This document shows positions 8,589-16,596 of a stretch of 64,000 bases of DNA, piece by piece. The notes below the pieces were generated by a model that was given only the letters and a program-made list of their open reading frames with translations, searched no databases and had not been told where the DNA came from. The stretch is from CAZJDV01 sp964544865. GTDB lineage: Bacteria > Chloroflexota > Dehalococcoidia > Lucifugimonadales > CAJWER01. A program made the translations under genes and the position numbers. The DNA lies in contig CAZJDV010000005.1 in the NCBI GenBank assembly GCA_964544865.1, positions 1 through 64,000 on the forward strand, given 5' to 3'. Position 1 is the stretch's first letter, and every line of letters starts with the position of its first letter.

Positions 8589-9518
8589 ATGTGGATCTAC
8601 ATCGCCCGCCGACTGCTCTGGCTCCCCTTTCTACTGCTCGCGGCCTCTCTCGTCACCTTCTCTCTGGGACGTTTCGGGCCAGGCGACCCTGTCCGCGTGA
8701 TGATGGGAAACCGCTATAATGAACAGGTCGCCGCACGGATTCGGCATGAAATGGGACTCGACCGCCCATTCCGCGTCCAGTACGGCGACTACATATGGGG
8801 TTTCGTCCACGGCGACTTCGGCGTCAGCCTCCGCTACGTGGGCCAGCCGGTCAGAGACATCATCGTTCCAAAGATGTGGGTCTCGGCCCAACTCGCGATC
8901 GCGGCGATGTTGATCAGCGTCGGCACAGGGCTGCCTCTGGGGTTCTTCATCGCCCATAAACAGGGCCGATGGCAGGACCCGACGTTTGTGAGCATCGCCC
9001 TTGTTCTCATGTCGATACCCGTAATGGTCAGCGTGCCCGCGCTGTTGGGAGTCCTATGCCTCGGGCTTCACCTGGTCCCCTGCTCCGGCTGGGGGGGTGT
9101 GTTTGATCCTCGGATCATCGTTCCGGCGATCACAATGGGGGTGCCGGGCATCGCCGGTCTCACCAGGCTCATGCGTGCCAGCACACTGGACGTTCTAAAC
9201 CAGGACTTCGTCCGGACGGCGCATTCCAAGGGACTCGACCAGGTAACCATCGACGTCAGGCACGTTTTCAGAAACGCCATGATACCGATCGTAACCATCC
9301 TCGCCTTCTCCCTGGCGGGACTTATCGGCGGCGCATTTATCACCGAGACGATATTGGGGATTCCCGGCATCGGGCGCTTCGTGGTACAGTCGATCTTCGA
9401 CAGGGATTACCCGGTTATCATGGCGGTCACCCTGATCGGCGCCAGCGCATTCGTGCTGGCCAACCTGCTGGCGGACGTGGCCTACGCGTTCATCGACCCG
9501 AGGATTCGATACCGGTAG
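8589..9518 (+). CDS. ABC transporter permease, DppB/OppB type
   Basis: 309 residues, inner-membrane permease of a peptide/nickel-type importer. The N-terminal helix (Y-I-A-R-R-L-L-W-L-P-F-L-L-L-A-A-S) is followed by the typical F-G-P-G-D-P-V and the periplasmic segment. Further helices run from about residue 100, with the EAA-type ATPase-contact loop at A-H-S-K-G-L-D-x-x-x-I-D-V-R-H-V-F-R-N-A (about residues 210-230). The C-terminus G-R-F-V-V-Q-S-I-F-x-R-D-Y-P-V-I is diagnostic of the DppB family. An unusual insert around W-G-G-V-F (about 168-172) lies in a loop. It is 17 bases upstream of the partner permease. Confidence 0.9.
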   Translation: MWIYIARRLLWLPFLLLAASLVTFSLGRFGPGDPVRVMMGNRYNEQVAARIRHEMGLDRPFRVQYGDYIWGFVHGDFGVSLRYVGQPVRDIIVPKMWVSAQLAIAAMLISVGTGLPLGFFIAHKQGRWQDPTFVSIALVLMSIPVMVSVPALLGVLCLGLHLVPCSGWGGVFDPRIIVPAITMGVPGIAGLTRLMRASTLDVLNQDFVRTAHSKGLDQVTIDVRHVFRNAMIPIVTILAFSLAGLIGGAFITETILGIPGIGRFVVQSIFDRDYPVIMAVTLIGASAFVLANLLADVAYAFIDPRIRYR

Positions 9519-9535
9519 CGAGGTGCTGAAGGAAA

Positions 9536-10540
9536 TTGGCGGTACGACAGCTTGAGTTAGCGGCAGAGGAACAACGCTCTGCCAGCAAAGGCCATGTCGG
9601 CCGGGCCCTTGGACGGCTTGTACACAAGAAGATCGCCGTCGCGTGCATGGTGGCCCTGGCGATTATCTATTCGGGCGGGATCTTCGCCAAATGGGTATCG
9701 CCCTACGACTATACCGCCCAGAACTACAGCGCTATCAGGAAGGCGCCCAGCCTGGTGACCGACCAGGGCCTGAGCGGGTTCTTCACCGAGTCCCACTTCG
9801 CCGGCACCGACTGGATCGGCCGCGATCTGTTTACCAGGGTGCTGTGGGGTATCCAGAACACCGTGATCCTGACGCTGGTGGCCATGCTGACGGGTGGGAT
9901 CGTGATTGGGGTGACCCTGGGCCTGGTATCCGGGTACTACGGCAGGTGGACGGACACGATAATTATGCGCGTCGGGGAGGTGTTCGCCTCCTTCCCCGAC
10001 ATATTCCTGGTCATAATCCTGGCGGCGACCCTCCGGCCTCGAATCCTCGACAGCGTCCGGTGGATAGAGGACCACACGGTCTTGGACGGCCTGGTGCGAA
10101 GCGGCGTTGTGGACTACTTCGTGGTGTCCATCGCTCTGGTGAGCTTCGGCTGGATCGGCATGGCCCGTCTGGTCAGAGGCCAGATACTCTACCTGAAGGA
10201 GACCCAGCAGGTGGAGGCGGCCAAGGCCATCGGCGCCTCGACGCGCAGGATCCTCTTCGTTCACCTGCTTCCCAACGCCGCCAGTCCCATAGTGGTCACG
10301 GTGACCATGGGCATGGGAGTGTTCGTCGGCACGGAGATCATCCTGAGCTGGCTCGGCCTGGGAATCCAGCCGCCGAGGCCCAGCCTGGGCACCATGCTGC
10401 TGCAGGGCGGACGTCTGACCATACTGAGAGACCAGCCGTGGATGCTGCTGGCGCCGGGGCTGGCGGCATGGATGCTGGTCCTTGCCTGGAACCTGCTGGG
10501 CGACGCCCTAAACGACGTGCTGAACCCTAGAACGAGGTAG
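9536..10540 (+). CDS. ABC transporter permease, DppC/OppC type
   Basis: 334 residues starting at TTG 9536 with AAGGA upstream. Partner permease of the importer. It has the N-terminal cytoplasmic segment and first helix (I-A-V-A-C-M-V-A-L-A-I-I-Y), then the conserved H-F-A-G-T-D-W-I-G-R-D-L-F-T-R-V-L-W-G near residue 90, which is diagnostic of DppC. The EAA loop reads Q-V-E-A-A-K-A-I-G-A-S-T-R-R-I-L-F-x-H-L-L-P-N (about 224-246). Compared with DppC it has an extra stretch between helices (about residues 160-185). The 3' end overlaps the convergent metallopeptidase gene by 33 bases. Confidence 0.9.
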   Translation: MAVRQLELAAEEQRSASKGHVGRALGRLVHKKIAVACMVALAIIYSGGIFAKWVSPYDYTAQNYSAIRKAPSLVTDQGLSGFFTESHFAGTDWIGRDLFTRVLWGIQNTVILTLVAMLTGGIVIGVTLGLVSGYYGRWTDTIIMRVGEVFASFPDIFLVIILAATLRPRILDSVRWIEDHTVLDGLVRSGVVDYFVVSIALVSFGWIGMARLVRGQILYLKETQQVEAAKAIGASTRRILFVHLLPNAASPIVVTVTMGMGVFVGTEIILSWLGLGIQPPRPSLGTMLLQGGRLTILRDQPWMLLAPGLAAWMLVLAWNLLGDALNDVLNPRTR

Positions 10541-12088
10541 AGGGTACACGGCAATTGGGGGCGCGTGTCCGGCTCCTAGTCCCCAGCCCCTGCGTCTTCT
10601 CCTCAACCCCAGCCCCGCCAGGCCCACGAAGATCGCCACGAATCCCACGTCGGTTGGGCCGCCCCCGGAGGAAGGGTTGCAGGAGGCGCCTCCTGCCCCG
10701 GTCTGCGCCGGCTCCGGCTGAGAGGCCGGCTCGGCGGTGGGCGCGGCCTCGGTGGGCACTGCCGCTGCGGCTTCGGGTACCGGAGTCGCGGTCAGTTCCG
10801 GCGTGGGTGGTGGCAAGAGAGTGGGCGTAGACGTGGGCTCGGCGGCCTGGTCGCCGACGGCTTCCGACTGGGCCTGCGGGGTCAGGCTGTACAGCAGAGG
10901 CACCCGCTGGGGTATCGGCGTTGGACGCACCGCTTGTCTGGCATCCAGATCGAGGAGCTCGGCGCCGATGCTCGTCCTCCACAGCGCGTCGAGGCCCGCG
11001 CGGTCTACTCCGTATGTCTCCATGAGGGCGTCGTCCATGTTCGTGCCCGACTTGAGGGTGGCCATGAGCTGCCTCATCTTGCCGGGCCCGAACTCGCCTA
11101 TCATCATCCTGACGATGCTTTTGGCCTGGCCGTAGAAGATGATTACGCTTTCGGAGTCGCCGGGCAGTGCGGGCATGTAGACGTGGGGCAGCAGGCGGTC
11201 GGTCTCAATCGCGAAGTCGAGGGCGATGTCGTAGGAGAAACCGGGGTCCACGTTGGCGAATTCGGAAAGCCCCTCGTCGAGCCACGCGGGCACGCGGCGT
11301 ATCACGCTGTCTCCCACCCGGTGGGTGATTATGTGCATGACCTCGTGGGACGCCGTGCCGAGCGCAAGCCTTCCACCGCCGAGGACCAGAAGCGTGCCGT
11401 ACTCCGTAAACGCCTGCCCCTCGGTGATTAGCTCCCGGCTGATCGCCAGGCTCCTCGGGGGCAGAGCTTCGAGCATCTCCTTTGTGTTGTTGTACATCGT
11501 GACCCGAATGGGCTCCTCAACCGATTCCGGGCCCATGACGGGGATCATCTTGTCCAGCGTCTCGGTGATGGTGCGCAGGATCTCCTCGGCCCGCTTTTTG
11601 ACCGGGCCCTTGTACGCCACCGTCACGGGACCATCGGTCAGCTCCAGCCATCTCGAGTGGCCATCCTCGTCGACGAACCTGGCGTCGAAGTACACGAACT
11701 CCTGCAGTTCCGTCTTCAGGCTCATTCCTGCCGAGTCCTCGATCTCGAAGTTATAGCGAATTATCGTACTGGGGGGGATGTACCGCGCAGCGGTGTCGGT
11801 GCGCCAGAACAGCTCGCCCTCGGCCAATTTCCCCGTATTGTGGTCCAGATATTGGTAGGCGTGGGTCACCTGCTGGCCGATTCTCAGACGAATCTGGATG
11901 GTTTTGATCTCGCTCTCAGAGGTGGCCCTGACCTTGACGCGAAACCCCCCGGGGAATTCGCTGACGATCTGATGCCACTGCAGCACGGGGCCAGCGGCGT
12001 GGGCCGTCGATGCCGGCCAGATCCAGACGAATCCGGCCAGCAGCACGAGCGCCGCTCCCGCAAGTTGCCGCACGGTGGTGCTTGCCAT
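10508..12088 (-). CDS. Secreted zinc metallopeptidase (MA clan) with C-terminal sorting-like tail
   Basis: 526 residues from ATG 12088, chosen because a signal peptide begins there (about residues 1-32, ending A-H-A-A-G). The zinc site is H248-E-V-M-H252 and the likely third ligand is E272 in D-E-G-L-S-E-F, the peptidase MA-like pattern. The region before it (about 33-160) looks like an immunoglobulin-like domain. After about 385 comes a Pro/Thr/Glu-rich linker, then S-C-N-P-S-S-G-G-G, a hydrophobic helix (about 481-496) and R-R-R-R-R. That resembles a cysteine/helix/arginine sorting tail such as MYXO-CTERM. A further 24 or so residues follow the arginines and start in a heptamer repeat, so the original stop was probably lost. 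Confidence 0.75.
   Translation of the reverse strand: MASTTVRQLAGAALVLLAGFVWIWPASTAHAAGPVLQWHQIVSEFPGGFRVKVRATSESEIKTIQIRLRIGQQVTHAYQYLDHNTGKLAEGELFWRTDTAARYIPPSTIIRYNFEIEDSAGMSLKTELQEFVYFDARFVDEDGHSRWLELTDGPVTVAYKGPVKKRAEEILRTITETLDKMIPVMGPESVEEPIRVTMYNNTKEMLEALPPRSLAISRELITEGQAFTEYGTLLVLGGGRLALGTASHEVMHIITHRVGDSVIRRVPAWLDEGLSEFANVDPGFSYDIALDFAIETDRLLPHVYMPALPGDSESVIIFYGQAKSIVRMMIGEFGPGKMRQLMATLKSGTNMDDALMETYGVDRAGLDALWRTSIGAELLDLDARQAVRPTPIPQRVPLLYSLTPQAQSEAVGDQAAEPTSTPTLLPPPTPELTATPVPEAAAAVPTEAAPTAEPASQPEPAQTGAGGASCNPSSGGGPTDVGFVAIFVGLAGLGLRRRRRGWGLGAGHAPPIAVYPLPRSRVQHVV
10574..10616. repeat. Heptamer short tandem repeat (TAGTCCC/CAGCCCC units)
   Basis: TAGTCCC-CAGCCCC followed shortly by CAACCCC-AGCCCC. 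It lies inside the extreme 3' end of the metallopeptidase gene, just after its arginine codons. Confidence 0.55.
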
Positions 12089-12138
12089 TCGAGGTCCTCG
12101 CTGTCGTATCCGAATCGTACGGGTTGGTTGGGCCGTTC

Positions 12139-12864
12139 TCAACCGATAGGCGTCGTCAGGTCGGAGTAATGCTCGGGGACGTCATCTGGCTCCTCGGCGT
12201 CGACGGCCTGCAGGATGCGCTCCAGCAGCACGTCCTCTGTCACCGCTCCGGTGAACTGCACACGGTCATTGATGATGGTCTTGGGCACGCCCATGATATT
12301 GTAAATGGCGGCAAGGTCGGGGAACTCCTGTATCTCTATTACGTCCGCGGTTACCTTCGGAGATTCTATCGCCATCGCGTGGGCCACACGGGCCAAAGTT
12401 GGGCAATACTGTCAATTGGGTGTCACGAAGACCCGTATGTGTACGTCCTCTTTCAGATGCCTGAGTTGCCTGCGCGTTTCCAGCTTGAGCGGGCTGCGCC
12501 GCTCCGCCGCCCCTATGATCGACTCGATAAATAGGGCGAACTCGTAGCCCGACGGCAGTCCAAAGTACCTGGCGCGGCCATTTTTCTGCGAGCCGAACAC
12601 GATCGCCGGAATCCGGCTGATGCCGAGGTCCGCCGCACCACCGGTGTCTTTGTAGAAGTCCACGATCTTCAGGTGGATCTTGGGCGAAAGAGCGCACACT
12701 TCCTCGACGAGCTCCTGGGCCTGGCCGCAGGTCTGGCACTCGCGTCCGGGTATATATAGTCCGATGTCCGCCTGGGTGTACAGCGTGAGATTCACGTCAC
12801 GTCTTAGCTCGGCGTCGAACCTTTGCTGCACTGCAGCCCGGTCCTGGTCCTGAAGTACGGGCAT
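12139..12864 (-). CDS. Two-domain protein disulfide oxidoreductase (PDO/glutaredoxin-like), probable selenoprotein
   Basis: 241 residues if UGA at 12412-12414 is read through. Two thioredoxin folds, as in archaeal PDO. Domain 1 has C43-Q-T-C46, a cis-Pro in G-I-S-R-I-P-A and the typical R-Y-F-G-L-P-S-G-Y-E-F-A. Domain 2 has V-F-V-T-P-N-(UGA151)-Q-Y-C154-P and cis-Pro in M-G-V-P-K-T. In archaeal PDO this site reads V-F-V-T-P-T-C-P-Y-C-P, so the UGA sits exactly on the first catalytic cysteine. The frame is the same on both sides and well conserved. A SECIS-like hairpin follows (separate entry). Reading UGA as selenocysteine gives a U-x-x-C redox site; the alternative is a one-base change of a TGC or TGT codon. 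Likely role: cytoplasmic thiol-disulfide exchange. Start ATG 12864 has AGGAG six bases upstream. Confidence 0.75.
12368..12414 (-). promoter_or_regulatory. UGA codon with SECIS-like stem-loop
   Basis: Directly after the UGA (12414-12412) the transcript can fold into a two-part hairpin. Lower stem: ATTGCC (12407-12402) with GGCGAT (12373-12368), including one G-U pair. Upper stem: GGCC (12394-12391) with GGCC (12385-12382), extended by one A-U pair past a mismatch. The apical loop is CGUGU (12390-12386). The loop starts 22 bases after the UGA and has G as its second base, which fits the published rules for bacterial SECIS elements (loop roughly 16-37 bases from UGA, G in the first two loop positions). 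Confidence 0.5.
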
Positions 12865-12952
12865 TACGTCTCCTGCCTGGTTGCGTGTTCACGTTGCCGG
12901 CTGACCGCACGGTCTCGTACCGGTTTCCTAAACCGATGCCGCCAACCAACCA

Positions 12953-12958
12953 ATTGTA
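12953..12958 (-). promoter_or_regulatory. Likely -10 element for the disulfide oxidoreductase gene
   Basis: Reverse-strand TACAAT about 90 bases before the ATG at 12864. No clear -35 hexamer. Confidence 0.3.
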
Positions 12959-13027
12959 GTGCAGCGGGGCGAATCGATAAAGTGAACTGCCGATGCAAGC
13001 AGCGGGTTTCGAATGTATGTAACCTGT

Positions 13028-13627
13028 TCACTTTTTCTCGAGCTCCCGCCGCACATGAAGCACGCGCTGAACCGTGGTGACGATCGTGAGGGCGCCGATG
13101 GCGGCCAGGACGATCAGGAGCGCGGGGGGCCACCATTGACCGGCTATAACGCCGGCTCCGAGGGCGACGACCCTCTCCGTGCGGGTCATTACGCCGACCT
13201 CGCAGTCGACCCTCAGCCCCTCCGCACGCGCACGAACGTAGCTTACCATCATGGAGCCCGCCAGGGCGACGAAGACCAGGACCGCGCCGGACGTCGACGA
13301 CTCGTTCAGATAGTGCACGAGGAGGCCGAGCAGTACGACGGACTCGGACACGCGGTCGGCCGTCGAGTCCAGAAAGGCCCCGAATTTCGATTCCCGGCCC
13401 GTGGCGCGGGCGACAGCGCCATCGAACATATCGAAAACGGCGGAGAGCAGCAGCGCCGCTCCGCCGGCGGCTAGGAACCCCGAGCCAAGCAGGTACGAGC
13501 TGCCCGCCGCACCGAGGAGCCCGAGCATCGTTATGCTATTTGGCGAGAGGCCCAGGCCCGCAAGCAACCGTGCGGCAGGGTTCTCGACATACGCCGAGAC
13601 CAGTCTCCGGGCGCTGCCTCTATTCAC
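13028..13627 (-). CDS. CDP-alcohol phosphatidyltransferase family membrane protein
   Basis: 199 residues from GTG 13627. Integral membrane enzyme that transfers a phosphatidyl group from a CDP-linked lipid to an alcohol. The full family signature is present at about residues 66-92: D-M-F-D-G-A-V-A-R-A-T-G-R...G-A-F-L-D-S-T-A-D-R (D-x2-D-G-x2-A-R...G-x3-D-x3-D). Several helices follow. The acceptor may be an inositol phosphate or glycerol phosphate. The gene begins six bases after the stop of a PimA-like glycosyltransferase, which favours phosphatidylinositol-phosphate-type lipid synthesis (inference). There is no own ribosome site, so translation is probably coupled. Confidence 0.85.
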   Translation of the reverse strand: MNRGSARRLVSAYVENPAARLLAGLGLSPNSITMLGLLGAAGSSYLLGSGFLAAGGAALLLSAVFDMFDGAVARATGRESKFGAFLDSTADRVSESVVLLGLLVHYLNESSTSGAVLVFVALAGSMMVSYVRARAEGLRVDCEVGVMTRTERVVALGAGVIAGQWWPPALLIVLAAIGALTIVTTVQRVLHVRRELEKK

Positions 13628-13633
13628 CGTGGC

Positions 13634-14773
13634 TCATCGCCCCGGCCCTTTGGCCGATTCGAGATTGGCCAGGTAGTAGTCCATTACCCGCCGGGCGATC
13701 CGCTCCCACCGGTGTTCATCCGCCTTTCGGCGGCCGTTGGCGGCGAGCCGGTTTCGCAGCTCAGGGTCCTTCAACAGCACCTCGATCGCGTCGGCCAGGG
13801 ACTTGTCGTCCTTTGGCGGCGCGAGCAGACCCTCTTGTCCGTGGGTGATAACGCTGGTGTAGCCCTCGATGGCGGTGGCGACGATCGGCTTGCCCGCCGC
13901 CATAGCTTCCAGCAGCACGATTCCAAAGCTCTCCCCGCCGGTGGCCGGCGAGCAGAAGATGTCCGCCGCCTGGTAGAACCGCGTCCTGTCCTCGTCCGAG
14001 ACGCCGCCCACGAGCACCACGTCCTGCAGGTTTCGTTCGCTCATGATCCGGTACGAGTCCCGGTCGGGCTTGCCCGGTCCCACGACCAGCAGCCGCAAAT
14101 TGGGCCAGTCCCACTTGAGCCTGCCATACGCCCCAAGCAGATACCTCAAGCCCTTGCGCTTTTCCAAACGCCCAAGGAAGAGCAGGTTTATCATTCCGTC
14201 CCGAAAGTTGGCGAATGGGGTCACCCCATTCGCGAAGGCATCGACCTCAATGCCATTGGGGATGATCTTGTAGCTGCCCGGGAAGTGCCGGCTGATGAAC
14301 TGACGGGCCGGTTTTGAGACCGCGATGCGGCCGTGGAGCTTTTGAGAATAGGGCTTGGCAAGCGTTTTTGCGCCGATGCCGTACAGGCGCGACCCTCGGT
14401 AGCTATGGAACGTTGCGATGTTGACCGACTTCGAGTAACCCAGCATGTGGAGGGTGACTGCGCCGGCGAAGGGTTCGTGCAGGTGGACTATGTCAAAGTC
14501 CTCGCGACGCAGAAGATCCTTGATCCGGGGCCGCAGCCAAACAGAGAAGGAGACCCGGGCGATCGACCCTCCGCTGGGCACGGGGACCGGCTTGCCCATG
14601 GCAACGAAATTCTCGTCGCTCACGCGGGCTGGCTCGGAGCACGGGGCCACCACCTTCACCGTGTGTCCCCAACCCTCGAATTGGCCCGCCAGATTGCGGA
14701 TGTGGTCGTTGACGCCTGAACTGAAGGCGTAGTCGAATGCTGACACGAGGGCGATCTTCAAAGGACGGTCCAT
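13634..14773 (-). CDS. Glycosyltransferase family 4 (PimA-like)
   Basis: 379 residues from ATG 14773; the frame is open upstream to 14857, but that part is made of repeat sequence. Retaining GT-B enzyme. The N-terminal Rossmann domain starts K-I-A-L-V-S-A-F-D-Y-A-F-S-S-G-V with the glycine-rich donor loop; H-L-H-E-P-F lies near residue 87. The C-terminal domain has the donor-binding E-x7-E pattern (G-G-E-S-F-G-I-V-L-L-E-A-M-A-A-G-K-P, about 285-302). The order with the following phosphatidyltransferase resembles phosphatidylinositol mannoside pathways, so transfer of a sugar to an inositol lipid is plausible but not proven. Confidence 0.85.
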   Translation of the reverse strand: MDRPLKIALVSAFDYAFSSGVNDHIRNLAGQFEGWGHTVKVVAPCSEPARVSDENFVAMGKPVPVPSGGSIARVSFSVWLRPRIKDLLRREDFDIVHLHEPFAGAVTLHMLGYSKSVNIATFHSYRGSRLYGIGAKTLAKPYSQKLHGRIAVSKPARQFISRHFPGSYKIIPNGIEVDAFANGVTPFANFRDGMINLLFLGRLEKRKGLRYLLGAYGRLKWDWPNLRLLVVGPGKPDRDSYRIMSERNLQDVVLVGGVSDEDRTRFYQAADIFCSPATGGESFGIVLLEAMAAGKPIVATAIEGYTSVITHGQEGLLAPPKDDKSLADAIEVLLKDPELRNRLAANGRRKADEHRWERIARRVMDYYLANLESAKGPGR

Positions 14774-14798
14774 ATGTGCGTCCCGGGGATAGGGAGGG

Positions 14799-14863
14799 TG
14801 ATAGGTGTTGGGTGTTGGGTTTTGGGGACCGGAACTCTGGAACCTAGAAACCAACACCTATCA
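14799..14863. repeat. Heptamer repeat (TGGGTGT) with inverted copy
   Basis: TGATAGGTGTTGG (14799-14811) continues as TGGGTGT-TGGGTTT heptamers, and an exact inverted copy of the 13-mer lies at 14851-14863, separated by 39 bases. The transcript could form a long hairpin in the 5' leader of the glycosyltransferase gene. The same 13-mer is found at 2723-2735. Confidence 0.75.
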
Positions 14864-15209
14864 TCCGTTCCCCAGTTTACTCTTTCTCGCCCCTCATTTG
14901 ACGCGACGCGGTCGACGGGCCGACGCCGCGCAGGCCCGCCGTAATATCGTCAACCTTCTGCCGGGCGACTTCATCGGTGAATTGGACGTTGGGGGCGCCG
15001 CTCCCAATCCCAGTAATTGCTACGTTAATGCGTCCCGATCAGGTCTTCTCTTCGCTACGTCACCGTCATCTGCATCGGGGCGGGAAAACATGTCAGAACG
15101 TGCAGTGGAACCGTTCGGAATTGTAGCATCTTGGAGTAACCGGAACAAGTTGGATAGTGTTCCGGCGGTGTCTCTCGGCCGTGGTCCTCTGGCGGCGCGT
15201 CGAGCAACG
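14864..15209. other. Intergenic region with a reverse-strand promoter
   Basis: About 345 bases between the PAP2 gene and the glycosyltransferase leader. I see no convincing gene or RNA. The promoter at 15120-15148 would give the glycosyltransferase operon a leader of roughly 340 bases. Confidence 0.45.
15120..15148 (-). promoter_or_regulatory. Promoter TTGTTC-17-TACAAT (reverse strand)
   Basis: -10 TACAAT (15125-15120) preceded by TGC, with -35-like TTGTTC (15148-15143) at exactly 17 bases spacing. Likely drives the glycosyltransferase/phosphatidyltransferase pair. Confidence 0.45.
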
Positions 15210-15878
15210 CTAGGGGCCGGTTGCGCCGCCCCACCGGCGCCACGCCAATGTCGCGGCCGCGACCACGGCGGCTCCAAACAGGTATCCCGCGAGCACGTCG
15301 CTGAGCCAATGCGCGCCCAGGTAGATTCGTGATAGCCCGATAAGCAGCACGGCCACCGCGGAGGCGATCCTGATGCTCCGGCCTGTTCTGTCGGACATGG
15401 CGGCGCGGGAGAGGGCCAAGTTCAGGGCGCCGAGCAATACGACGTAGAACATCACGTGGCCGCTGGGGAATGAGAACCCGTCGGCCTCCTCGATGATTTG
15501 CACAAGGCTGTCTGGAGGGCGCGGACGCGCGACGATCAGTTTCATGGCGGTCCGTACCCCGTACCCGAAGATCGCGGTCGTCACGATCAGCACCCCGGCC
15601 TCACGCCTTCCCGCCATGAAGAAGGCCACCGTGGCCAGCAGCGCAAGGGGGCCGGCGATATAGGGCACGCCTGCAAATGAGATGGTCTTAATAGCCAGAT
15701 CGAGCCAGCCGGTCCGGAACGACTGCACCCACGTAGAGACCGAGAGGTCGCCGGGGAACCGGTCGTGCGACCCGGCAAGGTAGGCGAGCGCGGCCAGCGC
15801 GAGAAGGACGGCGGCGGCGGCGAGGTACTTGCCTGGCCTTGAGTCGCCGGCGATCTTTTCGCTATTGTCGGCGCTCAA
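15210..15878 (-). CDS. PAP2 superfamily phosphatase (membrane)
   Basis: 222 residues from TTG 15878. Integral membrane acid phosphatase of the type-2 phosphatidic acid phosphatase fold. All three motifs are present: K-L-I-V-A-R-P-R-P (about 113-121), F-P-S-G-H (about 135-139) with the catalytic histidine, and S-R-I-Y-L-G-A-H-W-L-S-D (about 183-194). About six helices are predicted by eye. Likely substrates are phosphatidate-type lipids or undecaprenyl diphosphate, which would suit the neighbouring lipid-glycan genes. Confidence 0.9.
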   Translation of the reverse strand: MSADNSEKIAGDSRPGKYLAAAAVLLALAALAYLAGSHDRFPGDLSVSTWVQSFRTGWLDLAIKTISFAGVPYIAGPLALLATVAFFMAGRREAGVLIVTTAIFGYGVRTAMKLIVARPRPPDSLVQIIEEADGFSFPSGHVMFYVVLLGALNLALSRAAMSDRTGRSIRIASAVAVLLIGLSRIYLGAHWLSDVLAGYLFGAAVVAAATLAWRRWGGATGP

Positions 15879-15914
15879 ACGTTGTTACTGGGTGGATGTA
15901 GGATGATGGGTCTC

Positions 15915-16596
15915 CTAATCGATCTGCCCGGGATGCTTGCCGCTGCCTGGCAACTGGAGAAGGCTGTGCCTGGGGCTCCAGCTTATAGTGTAGAAGAGCA
16001 CGACGATCGGCCCCATCGCCATCAGGAGCGGGATGGCCAGGTTGGCGGCCGGGCCCGAGTCCATGAGGACGCCCATGTCGAGAATCGGCACGAGCGTTAA
16101 CGCCAGGAACAGAGGCAGGCCCACCTCAGCATAAACGGCGAACGTGAAAATGAGGATCAGGAGCAACAGCGCGAGGAACGCGGTCGGATAATGCTGAAGA
16201 CCATCGCCATTCCCAGGGCGCCGCGACAGGCCAGGACCGCTGGTCCCGGTGGCCCGATGCGGACCTGCCCACATCCAGGGCTAGAACGCCCGCCACCAGT
16301 AGCGCGGGCGGCAGGGCGACCGCCCAGGACACGGCGACCCCCAGGGGCAGCCACAGGAACGCGCTGAGTTCCGCACCGAGAGCGGACCACACGAGCCATC
16401 GCCCCGGCATTCGGCGCTCAAGGTCGAGGCCACGGTCCAGGAACACCAGCAAATCCCTTGCGGGCGATTCCACGCGCCGGGCGATTGTCGCTAGCAGTCC
16501 TAGGTTCAAGCTCACCGGTCCACCTATCAAATTCCAAGAGAGCGGAGTGGCATTTTCGGCTCTAGATTGGACGCCCCTCGTTATCAACCGCGACAA
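15915..16596 (-). pseudogene. Polytopic membrane protein, frameshifted
   Basis: No family recognised. Two or three overlapping reverse frames together give about 200 residues: a soluble N-terminus (R-V-E-S-P-A-R-D-L-L-V-F-L-D-R-G-L), two helices near 16330-16400, then in another frame helices around 16010-16190 (L-A-L-L-L-L-I-L-I-F-T-F and P-L-F-L-A-L-T-L-V-P-I-L). The frame changes between about 16190 and 16290; one intermediate frame (A-V-L-A-C-R-G-A-L-G-M-A-M-V-F) also looks genuine, so at least two indels are needed. The start is uncertain (GTG near 16516 or ATG 16596, which would overlap the M16 gene). Confidence 0.45.
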
